Shown: in pieces, positions 12,201-24,200 of the stretch
Numbering within the stretch: position 1 is the first letter of the stretch
Layout: the number at the start of each line of letters is the position of its first letter
Assembly: GCF_015706575.1 (NCBI RefSeq)
Contig: NW_024037048.1
Location: 10,743,512-10,807,511 of the forward strand
Direction: 5' to 3'
Length of the DNA stretch: 64,000 nt
From: Patiria miniata
Taxonomy: Eukaryota > Echinodermata > Asteroidea > Valvatida > Asterinidae
Translations under genes and position numbers: made by a program
Notes under the pieces: model-generated
Seen by the model: the letters and a program-made list of their open reading frames with translations, nothing else
The model's database searches: none
What the model was told of the DNA's origin: nothing

Positions 12201-15200
12201 GCCCCTCCACGAATACCCAAGGAAGATGACAGATAATCACGGAGGTACTAAGGATGAGTACGGTACTCCCACGGTTCACTACCACTTTTAAACTGTGGAT
12301 ATCCGTAGCTCCAAACTGTAAATGTGTGAATGGGGCTTAAGGATCCTACATTTATAGAAGGACCCAGATACGAGATTGATAACTCACAGATTCCGTCAGC
12401 CTACGGTCCTCTGGACATCGCTGCATGTAGAAGGATTTAATCTCTGCTGGGAATCGACAGAGTAAGATGGGCTGCAATCAAGAAAGAACATTCAAAGATG
12501 TTACCAAAAAAAACCCACAAAAGTAATCCATTTAAAAAAAAAACCCACAAAAGTAATCATTTCATTACAAAAGTATACTTGTTGCGGCATGGTAAAAGTG
12601 CAGCAAGTTTTATGCTGCATGTAGAAGGATTTAATCTCTGCTGGGAATCGACAGAGTAAGATGGGCTGCAATCAAGAAAGAACATTCAAAGATGTTACTG
12701 AAAAAAACCCACAAAAGTAATCCATTTAAAAAAAAAACCCACAAAAGTAATCCATTTCAGTACAAAAGTATACTTGTTGCGGCATGGTAACCGTGGAGGG
12801 ATGACCACTGCCTGAATCCTGCAAAATCCTGCGGCAGTGACTGTCAATATGTTGAGACTTGGCCAGTGACATCCTGGAGCAGTACGGAGGATTTCAAGCA
12901 TAATCCAGGCCTATATTTACGCATGGCTGAGCATAAACAACACACGGTCCGGCCCAAGACCTTGACAAAGATTCTTTGGCAAAGATTTTGAAGGATTCAG
13001 GGCGGTTAGGGTTAAGGAGATATTTACGTCATTACTTAGACCTTAGGGAGGCACCGGACATTAACCCTAAACAAACTCAACCCATCAAAGCCCAACAGCA
13101 GGTGTTGTCAGCAATCTATCAGAATGTCCAACAGTGTTTGTGTACGATTTCCCATGTGGGTGTTGGAATTTGCCGGAATGGGTATGGTTCCTAGTAAATT
13201 ATGTAAGGGAGTTAAGGAGACATTTCAATGTCTCCCCAACGTCACAACTCCTATTTAGATGCAAAATTTTACCGACGCAAATAGGCTAGATCGATTGCTC
13301 ATGGTCCAAAGCATAAATATACCAGAATTCGTGGGAGTAGGATAAGGGAAATTGGGGTTAGGGGTTATCAAAATTGGAAACATTTTGTCCACAACCCTAT
13401 GGGAATGTCCCCCCAAGGCACCATTCCTCGTAATAATAATTATGACGTTATGAAATTCCTCTTTGATTTTTACCTCATTAATTTGGTCCGTCATCTTCCT
13501 TTCAGGAGCCTCGGGGATATCCTACAAACGACCGAAAACCAAAAACAAGATTTCATAAATGACTAAATCTTTTCAATTATAGATAGACTGTCATGTTTTA
13601 AGTCGTCGTCTAGACGGATTTTACCTATAGTGCCATCTCACTTGCTGGACATATTTTGTCTAATTTTTTTTTTTTTTTAACCATGGATGCTCACATGTTG
13701 TAACGAGTCACTGATTTTTGTGACTCGAGTCGAGTCGAGTCATTTTAAAGAAGTGACTCGAGTCGAGTCGAGTCATTAGGTCAAAAGGTCGAGTCGAGTC
13801 GAGTCAAATATTTTAGTTCGAGTCAATTCGAGTCTATATTTGAACACTATATACCAAAATTTATAAAAGGAGGCCATAAGTTTAGCCAACGTTCGAATCC
13901 AAGAGCTTTATAAGAAATCGCAGAAAACCAATAATGAAACAGCGAATCAGAAAATGTGTTTAAAAGTCTGGTTCCTGGATAGCATTTTGTGCGTTCTAGA
14001 ACCATGAGGTGGGAGTCTGTGACATGTTGTATATTTGTACATGACTGCTATTCGCAAAGCGAAGTGAGCATAAATTTTGCACCGTAAGTCATTGCAAATA
14101 CTTTTCGCAAAGTTGTGCTTTTATTTTTGGGACTCAAGTCTTATTAGCCTTCGCTCGAGCTGAGTCGAGTCTTCTGATGACGGACTCGAGTTGAGTCGAG
14201 TCATATGCTCGCAGTGACTCGAGTTGAGTCAAGTCATTTACCCTTAGGGACTCGAGTTGAGTCGAGTCTCCAAAATTGTGACTCGAGTCGGACTCGAGTC
14301 GAGTCATTGACTCGAGTCATTACAACTCTGGGATCAATCACAAACTGAGAAACTAATACATGCATTTGTTACTTCCCGATTGGATTATTGTAACAGTTTA
14401 TTTTCTGGTTTACACGATTATCAGTTCAAGGAATTGCAACATATTCAGAATGCTACTGCACAACTTGTTAACAGTAGAAAGACGAATCGTCATGCAGATA
14501 TGACACCCATACCTCAGAACTACATTGGCTTCCGGTTATGGTGCGGGTTGAATTCAACATCCTTTGTATTATTCTTAAACATATCCGCCGTGAGTCAGCG
14601 CCACAGTACTAAACTGAGTTGATATCAGCTCGTGTTTTCAACATTGACACTATAAATTGTGATGGGATTAAGCTCAACCTTCCTAAGGTTTGTTCAAAGC
14701 CTAGCAAGGCATACGGGTTCGTGCTTTTATCCTTCTATGCACCTACAGAGAAAAGGGATGTTTTGCCAAGCTTGACAAACCCAGTGGTTGAATGGTCAAG
14801 ACGAGTCAGCAGGCGGTCACATGATCAAAACCCACTCAAGTATGTGAAGATTTTGTACAAGCTCAAAAGAGATTGAAGGTCAAGACTACCTCTCCAAATT
14901 CATAGAATGTTCCGTCATCTTTTCGGATGTCGTGTTCTTTAAGGTACGTGATGGCTTCGCTGTAATCCATCCGCCTGAACGGACGCTTGGGAGGCTTGAA
15001 ATCCTGAAAAGATAAAAGTAGTAAAGACTTCTTTATTTAAGGAGCAGCATCTCCAACTCTCCTCAGTCTCCTGACGATGACTAGAGCAGGCTAGTTGAAA
15101 CGTTGAGACCAAAGACAAGTTCTTTTAGAACTTAAAGGGAATAATTATTCAGAAATGAATGTGTTTTTTTGTTTACATAACCCCGAGGACAGACACACAA

Positions 15201-18200
15201 AGGGAAAACAACAGATCCTTTCAGTTCTTGGGAGTTGGGTCTTTTGTTAAAAACAGTCCTCTGTAGTAGGTTTGTGTACTTAGTCTACAGGAGAGTGTTA
15301 TATTACAGGGACAAGGGAAAACACAAAGCATTGTCCTCGGGAGTACAGTAAAACAAGAGTGGGTGTGCGCACACTACATACACCCCAACGACAGACAGAC
15401 AAACAGAGAACAACAGATTCTTTGTTGACCTCAATCATTCATTTTTATTGAAAACAGTCCTCGATGTGCGTTTATGTGCTTAATCTATGGGAGAGCAAAC
15501 AATAAAAAAAAATGTTGGGACTATTGAAGTTCTGCATGCAGCACTTTCAAAATCTAGGATATGAAAGCCCAATTCATAAGATTTCTTTTAGCACAAGAAT
15601 CATTCAAATCACTCATGTACTTTTCAAGTTACGGAATTTTAAACACAACCACCGTTTTAAAGTTCTGTCTACGTATCACATAAAAATAATTCACACACAT
15701 GCAGATCCCCACGTGATTTGTTTTCCTTTTGTTATACTGTAAGAACATTACCTTTTCGTGATCCGTGGACAGAACTTAATAACGGTGGTTGTGTTTAAAA
15801 TTCCGTAACTTGAAAAGTACATGGGTTATTTGAATGATTCTTGTACTAAAAGAAAGCTTATGAATTGGGCTTTCATATCCTAGATTATGCAAGTGCTACA
15901 TGCAGAACTTCACTAAACTAAGAGTCCTGACATTTGGGTTTTACTTTTTTGGAATCACCCTGTATTACAGGGACATTGAAGGAAAACACAATAGGTTGCC
16001 CTTGGGCATTATCCTAAACACGACTGTGTTTTCTCTTGCTGTTTTTGGGGGACAAGGGAGTACAGTGGAAAGCTGCTATAACGAACAGCGTTGGATCCAC
16101 AGAAAGTGTTTGTAATAATGATTGTTCGGTATAGCGATTTTGAACCGCCGGTACCCTCTTTTGACCAATAGTGAACTGGCATTTCTCACGAGTGGTTTTC
16201 CCTTTTATTCCTTGGGGAAATAATAGCCATCTATTGCTCTTCAACAGTCAAACATGATGTAACTATGGGTCGTTTGATGTTCGGGAATTCAAAAGTGGCC
16301 CAAATAGTGTTTAATACATGTACAACCGGTAGATTTTTTGTTAATCTGATGACTTTATTTCAACAACAATGTTCGGTACGTTTTGTACATTAAAACCGGG
16401 AGCCAAGGATGATGTTCGGTATAGCCGAATGTTCGGTATAGCGGTGTTCAGTATAGCAGCGTTCCACTATATTGGGTTCTGGAAATGTCAACAACAGCTT
16501 TTTGTAGAAAGCACTTTTTCATTGTATCTCACCGGGTTGAATTCCATGATGAGAGGTCCAATTGGGGAAGCCAGGGCTTTGTCCACAGTGTCACAGATAA
16601 GATCCTCCAATCGAGTGAGTAAATCATCAAAGGTGATGAAGGGACATTCCGCCTCAATGTGGGTATACCTACATCGGGGGATAGAAAGCAATCATTACAT
16701 CACACTAAGTTAAAGTGATGGACATTCTACCTCAATGTGAGTAAACTTGCAGTGGGGATACAAGGAATATCATTGCACCCATCAGAAAGGTATACCTGCA
16801 TTGGGGGATAAACAAAATATTATGGCCCACTTGAGAGATCTTCCAAGCGATGATGAGTGGACATTCTACCTCAATGTGGGTATACCTCCCTTGAGGAATA
16901 AACGGAATATTGCTCAATCTGTGGGTTTGAATCAGGTCCATCATAGAGATTTCATGTAGTGTGATATCAAGGATCTTTTGAAATATCCTTACCAATCAAA
17001 AACTCTCATTTCAACCTCAGCACAGCTCTGTCTTATTTTATTTTGCCAGGGTTTTATTCATTTTTGTAAGAACCAGTCATAGCTGACTCAACTTTGGCGA
17101 TGAAATAAATAGGACTGACTTACTCTGCTACATGGCGCCTGGTGCGGGACAACTCGGCACGGTAGGACTGAGAGATGCAGAAGACGTCACCTAGCGATGG
17201 TAGAGCAGTCTCTAAGTAGAGCTGAGAGGATTGAGTCAGGTAGGCCTAGACAAGAGATGAGATGGTCATAATGATTTGGGTAGGAGGGGGAAGGGTAAGA
17301 TTGAGAGATATAGAAGACGTCACCTAGCTATGGTAGAGTAGTCTCTAAGTAGAGCTGAGAGGATTGAGTCAGGTAGGTCTAGACAAGAGATGAGATAGTC
17401 ATCATGATTTGGGTAGGAAGGGGGAAGGGTAAGATTGAGAGATGCAGAAGACGTCACCTAGCTATGGTAGAGTAGTCTCTAAATAGAGCTGAGAGCATTG
17501 AGTCAGGTAGGTCTAGACAAGAGATGAGATAGTCATCATGATTTGGTTAGGAAGGGGGAAGGGTAAGATTGAGATATGCAGAAGACGTCACCTAGCGATG
17601 GTAGAGTAGTCTCTAAGTAGAGCTGAGAGGATTAAGTCAGGTAGGCCTAGACAAGAGATGAGATAGTCATCATGATATGGGTAGGATGGGGGAAGGGTAA
17701 GATTGAGAGATACAGAATACGTCACCTAGCGATGGTAGAGCAGTCTCTAAGTAGAGCTGAGAGGATTAAGTCAGGTAGGCCTAGACAAGAGATGAGATGG
17801 TCATAATGATTTGGGTAGGAGGGGGGAAGGGTAAGATTGAGAGATACAGAAGACGTCACCTAGCGATGGTAGAGTAGTCTCTAAGTAGAGCTGAGAGGAT
17901 TGAGTCAGGTAGGTCTAGACAAGAGATGAGATAGTCATCATGATTTGGGTAGGAAGGGGGAAGGGTAAGATTGAGAGATGCAGAAGACGTCACCTAGCTA
18001 TGGTAGAGTAGTCTCTAAATAGAGCTGAGAGCATTGAGTCAGGTAGGTCTAGACAAGAGATGAGATAGTCATCATGATTTGGTTAGGAAGGGGGAAGGGT
18101 AAGATTGAGATATGCAGAAGACGTCACCTAGCGATGGTAGAGTAGTCTCTAAGTAGAGCTGAGAGGATTAAGTCAGGTAGGCCTAGACAAGAGATGAGAT

Positions 18201-21200
18201 AGTCATCATGATTTGGGTAGGATGGGGGAAGGGTAAGATTGAGAGATACAGAATACGTCACCTAGCGATGGTAGAGCAGTCTCTAAGTAGAGCTGAGAGG
18301 ATTAAGTCAGGTAGGCCTAGACAAGAGATGAGATGGTCATAATGATTTGGGTAGGAGGGGGGAAGGGTAAGATTGAGAGATACAGAAGACGTCACCTAGC
18401 GATGGTAGAGTAGTCTCTAAGTAGAGCTGAGAGGATTGAGTCAGGTAGGCCTAGACAAGAGATGAGATAGTCATCATGATTTCAGTGTTCTCCAACTTTG
18501 AAAATTAAAGGTTGGCGCTGGGGTCGGCGGGGACTCCTGCGAGCGCGGAGCGCGAAGCCCTTACGGCGTGGGGTCCGGGGCCCGCTTAAGGGCCCCGGGA
18601 AAATTTGGATTCTAGATGCTCTGTGGTGCAATCTGAGGCGATTCTCCAGGCCAGTTCCCCCGATTTTTTTAGCATTCAAAAATTTGCTTTTCAACCTAAA
18701 GCAGACTTCTCTCAGATCAAATGACACCTTTTTGTAATTTTGAAAAACAAAATGCGCCGTGCGATCGTCATCTTTATTTTCATGTTGCGTTTTGTCGTTG
18801 TCATCGTCATTTCCCCCCCAAATTTCCCTCTATTTATGACCTACCTGTGTGTTCTTAAATGTCGCCAACTAGTTTGGTAAGTCAAATAAATTAAAAGTGG
18901 ATTTTGTTCTCTTTGGGAACCGGGCCCATACACGCTCGCCATTTATAACTTTTGACAATCGGCATGATCGGAACACCATGTACACGCGTGTCATGCCCTC
19001 GAGCTCGTTTGCCTCGTACAAAAACGCGTATTATATTGTGTACCGCGCGTGCAAGCACTGAGAAAAAGAAAGTCGGGTGGGCTGCACGTAAGATCTGCCG
19101 TACGTACTCCTGCTGGTGTGTGTGTGTACTAATACAGATATATATTTTTGCGGCGGGGTTGTCGCTACCTGAAGTATCGGCACACTCCGGAGCTGGGTAT
19201 TCAGTTGTCAGTGTGTACATTGATTCAGCAAGATTTTAAGACAACCCCGATCGGGCTGGGATATTTTTGTAATGACATCGAAATACATTGTTAATGTGTG
19301 GAAAAACAACTGAAATCAATTATTTTAGTTGTAAATGTACACTGTAGAGTCAAAAAAATTAAACCTGGCGGCAGGATTTTAAAGCTTGGCGGGGACTTTT
19401 TAAACATGGCAGGCGCCGCAGAAAGCATGGCGGGGCGCCAGGTTTGTTCTACATGTTGGAGAACACTGTGATTTGGGTAGGATGGGGGACGGGTAAGATT
19501 AAGAGATACAGAAGACGTCACCTAGTGATGGTAGATCAGTCTCTAAATAGAGCTGAGAGGATTGAGTCAGGTAGGCCTAGACAAGAGATGAGATGGTCAT
19601 CATGATTTGGATAGGATGGGGGACAGGTAAGATTGAGAGATACAGAAGACGTCATCTAGTGATGGTAGAGCAGTCTCTAAATAGAGCTGAGAGGATTGAG
19701 TCAGGTAGGCCTAGACAAGAGATGAGATGGTCATCATGATTTGGATAGGATGGGGGACAGGTAAGATTGAGAGATACAGAAGACGTCATCTAGTGATGGT
19801 AGAGCAGTCTCTAAGTAGAGCTGAGAGGATTGAGTCAGGTAGGCCTAGACAAGAGATGAGATGGTCATCATGATTTGGATAGGATGGGGGACAGGTAAGA
19901 TTGAGAGATACAGAAGACGTCATCTAGTGATGGTAGAGCAGTCTCTAAGTAGAGCTGAGAGGATTGAGTCAGGTAGGCCAAGACAAGAGATGAGATGGTC
20001 ATCATGACTTTGGGAGAGGTGTTGGTTAAACAGGGTGGGGAAAAGGATGGCTTCGTTATGCTTTACTCAACTCAGAATTTCTCCATAATAGGAGACAGTG
20101 GCCATATTCATGAAACCGTACTAATTAAGCAGCCAACTAGGGCTTAGTAGGATACAAAAAGCCCTGAAGTCTACTATGGAGTTGATGTCTAAAATGCTAT
20201 TCATGAAATCTTGGAGGAGGAAAACTACCATATTTAAAGAGCCAATTCTGGCACAAACAAAAAAGATTTAGTTGCTAACTAGTGACTCAGAGTTACCCTG
20301 GATCAACACTAACTTAAGTAAGAAACTTGGAATGTAACTAATGCTATTCAAGATATAGTCCATCATTTGTAATTTGTGCGTTTTGTTCGTTTGAAGGTAC
20401 GAAAGAGTTCAAAATCTAATGAAGGATACTGAACAACTAACCTGATGAAGTTTCAGCTCAGCTTCAGCTGTATATTCCGAGAAAAACAGCATTCTAGGAT
20501 CTCAATTTCAAATCAAAATTTGCTGATTCATGTTTTGAATTGCAGCTATACGCGATGTTACGCACTGATCCGACGAATTATAGCAACTGCGCGCGCCTGA
20601 GCGTCATGCCAATGCTTACGCGCGCTGCGCCGAATAACAAAACGAACTACAAATTTAAATTTTCCTACGTTGGAAAGGCCTTCTTTCGTTGATTACTTCA
20701 AAATGATAGCTTGCTAGAAAGAATAATTTCACAGGGAGTTTAGTCCACTTACTATCTTTCAACCAAGTATGTTTTTCAACAATAATACGCCAGTTACTTT
20801 TTCGGATGGCTGCAAATGATGGACTATAGCTTTAATGCTTCATGAACACCAATTAGTAACCAACTAGGCTTAGTAAGGTTTCATGAATATTGCTCCTAAA
20901 AGACAACATACAGAAAGGACAAGGAAAATATCTTTTGCTGTTTTCCTTGATAGCCATGGAACAGGAATACTTACCTGTTCACCAAAGAAGTCAAACTTGA
21001 AGAGAGTGGCCCCACCTTCGCATTGAGTTTGGACCATGGTGGGTGGGCAAACCTGACGAAATAATCATAAAAATTCACATTCTATGAAAACTATGGGCAC
21101 ACTGGATTGTCAAATTTCCAAATCCACTACTAAATACAGGGTGAGTAAAAAAACCGAAACCCACATGTCGGGACCATTGTTTTAGTAAAATTCTGCATGT

Positions 21201-24200
21201 AGCACTTTTAAATCTCAGATATGAGAGCCCAATTCATTAGCTTTCTTTTAGTACAAGAATCATTCAAATCACTCATGTACTTTTCAAGTTACGGACTTTT
21301 AAACACAACCACCGTTTTAAAGTTCTGTCCACGGATCACAAAAAGGCAAGTGTTCTTTCAGCAAAACCACAACAAATCACATAGGGATGTGTGTGAATTG
21401 TTTTCGTTTTGCTGAACGCAAACCTTTTTTGTGATCCGTGGACTGAACTTTAAAACGGTGGCTGTGTTTACAATTTTGTAACTTGAAAATTACGCGAGTG
21501 ATTTGAATGATTCTTGTACTAAAAGAAAGCTTATGAATTGGGCTTTCATATCCTTGATTTTGAAAGTGCTACATGCAGAACTTCACTAAAACAATAGTCC
21601 AGACATTTGGGTTTCGTTTTTTTTTATTCGCCCTGTACACCCAAATGCCGAGACCAAACATTTTTCCATCGATGCTTCAACCAGTTCGCATCGGATGACG
21701 TGATAACACGCACTGGCTGTTCTATACACAGGCACGGCTGATGGGTTAAGACGTTAAGATTGCCTCGACTCGCCTCTGGGTGATATCTAAACATGCTAAA
21801 CCCTCGTGCCTTTTGTAAACACACACACAAAGTCTGTGAAGTCTGTGGAGGCTTGAATTGGCTGTTGTACACAGCCTATTGTTCTACAATTTAGGCTCCA
21901 GTGTACATCTTAGAGTGTTGAAACAAGGTTTTGGCAAGAAATATCGTACAAATACTGTTGAAATGACTCCTGCGAATCAGTATTTGTGGCGTTTGGCTGT
22001 ATATCAGCAGTTGGCTGGAAAATTGTGTCTTTTGCGAGAATCAACATTTTCAGCAAAAAATTATCCCGGCGCAAAGTGGTTAAGAGTGTGATCCTCAGTT
22101 GGTCTTTTCATTATTAGTCCTAACCAAAATCAAATGATTCTGTTGTTTTGTTGTGCGTCCTTTTTTTCATAACTGCATACTAAATAAAAAAAAAATCAAA
22201 CATTGCAGTCCATCTCCTAAACTATTAACGCTTGTGAAAAATGACACAGAACTCACAATTTTTTTTTACCAACAAAAAGATTTCAATATTGGAAATGATA
22301 AAGTCTACATACCTCAATGTAACCACTGTTGAAATAGTGTTCGCGGAAACTACAAGGAATCAAATGCAAAATGGATGATTTTGTTAACAACAAACTTCAT
22401 TGATGATCAATGCAAACGGAAGTCTACAACATTTGAGCAAACATGAAAAAATACTTGAATATGAACACGACATTTCAAAAGTGCTCTTTTTTGTCGGATC
22501 TGGTGATGATTATGTTATTTTATACAATTTCATGAGAATTGGACTTACCACTGAGCCACAGTGGACCTGACTCTCATAATCTTTGAAAGCTGTGAAACAA
22601 ATCATACAAGGAAATTATACAAATTGAAATCATTCACAATTATGTATACACATTGCAAAATTACTGAAAAGACCTACATTAATCCTTAAACTCCCTAGGC
22701 ATTTTTGCTAGGATGCAACTTCGATCCTACAAAATCCTCCAACTGCATTCAGCATCCAGCCTCAATCCTGCAAAATCCTCCGCTTTTTCTTGAATGTGGT
22801 CCTTGGAGGGGTGACCACTGCCTCAATCCTGCAAAATCCTCCAGTAATCGCTGTCAAGATGTTGAGGCAGAGCCAGTGACATCCTGGAGCAGTACAGAGG
22901 ATTTCAAGTATAATCTAGGCCTCAATTTATGCACTGCTGAGCATCAACAACACAAGGTCCGGCCCAAGACCTTGACACAGTGCATCCTCCAAAATCAGCC
23001 ACAGATTTTTGCCATATAGCCTCAACCATGCAAAATCCTCCATTTTGCAAAGAGGATTCTGGAGAATTAGGGAACGATAGGGTTAAACAAAAGCAATGAA
23101 AGCTACTTTTTCTTTTTAAGAAGGCAAGTTGTTCTAGACTGATGGTAACTTGAAAATAACTTGAAAATAACCTTAGTGCACCCACACCCCTGGGTATGCC
23201 CCCGGGGGTGTGTCACCCTATTACTCACCGTTTCGCCTCTCATCATCATGTGCCGCTGGTCCAACTGAACATCAATGTGGGACTCCTGCAACATAAACCA
23301 GATTTAGAATTTTTGGTTTCCCAAAACAATTAGAGACACACGTAAAACTATATCTTTTTCCAAATCGAATTCCAGTGTTAAAAAATATAACACGTGCCAG
23401 TGCACAATAAGCTCTGGCCTTGTTTCAAGAAGTCTTGCATGAAAGTCTTGCATGAAATTGATCAAAATGATCCCTGACAGAGCTGAAAAATGCGACGCCG
23501 AAAAATGCGAAGGCACATATGGAACCAGTGGCGTATCCAGAGGGGGGCAGAGGGGGCACTCTGCCCCCCCCCCCCCCCACCCGGCTGATTTTTTTCAAAA
23601 CATTTTTTGTTCAGCAATTATTTCAATAAATGGTTAGAGAGTTCTGACCTCAATCACAAAAAAGAAAACCCGCTCAAAAACCATTACAATGCGCCGTGAA
23701 AATGAGTATAGTTTGCAGTATACCATACTTTTGGTAAATTTTCAGGGCCGAGCAACTGACAGGCATGACAAGTGACACGTAGATGCTCCTGCCACATCTT
23801 GAAAATAGGGAGTGGTTAAAGAAACCCTTGAAATCTCCTGTTAAAAAGAACCCTAGAATGAAAAATAGGCATCATGAAACCCCTTAGGAATATTATATAA
23901 CAGTTATCAGGAACCCCTAAGCTGGTAGAAAATAGGTAGTGGCAATTGGTACTCCTTAGGAGGATAGAAAAAAGTTCAAGTGCACACTTAAGCTCTGGCC
24001 GTGTTGCAAGAAGTCTTACATGACCATGATGACAGTCTTGCAGGAAATCGAACAAAACGATCTCTGCCAGAGCTTAAAAGGTGACGCCAAAAAATGCGAT
24101 GCCGATGGCACATATGGAACACCATTCATTTGGTAAATTCTGTGGGACAGACAGACAGACAGACAGACTGACCGACCGACCGACCACCAAGTCACATGTA

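Noticed and set aside
14380..14622. Stand-alone protein-coding gene
   Set aside because: The residues match the tail of a non-LTR reverse transcriptase, and a frameshift with 5' truncation shows it is dead.
17313..19914. Real alternative coding exons for the 13 exon 13 copies
   Set aside because: Every copy lacks the motif 2 half and I see no good donor at the break point, so I treat them as decoy acceptors until RNA shows otherwise.
17246..20010. Possible CRISPR array (regular 134-bp repeats)
   Set aside because: The repeats are contiguous with no unique spacers and contain exon sequence of an animal gene.
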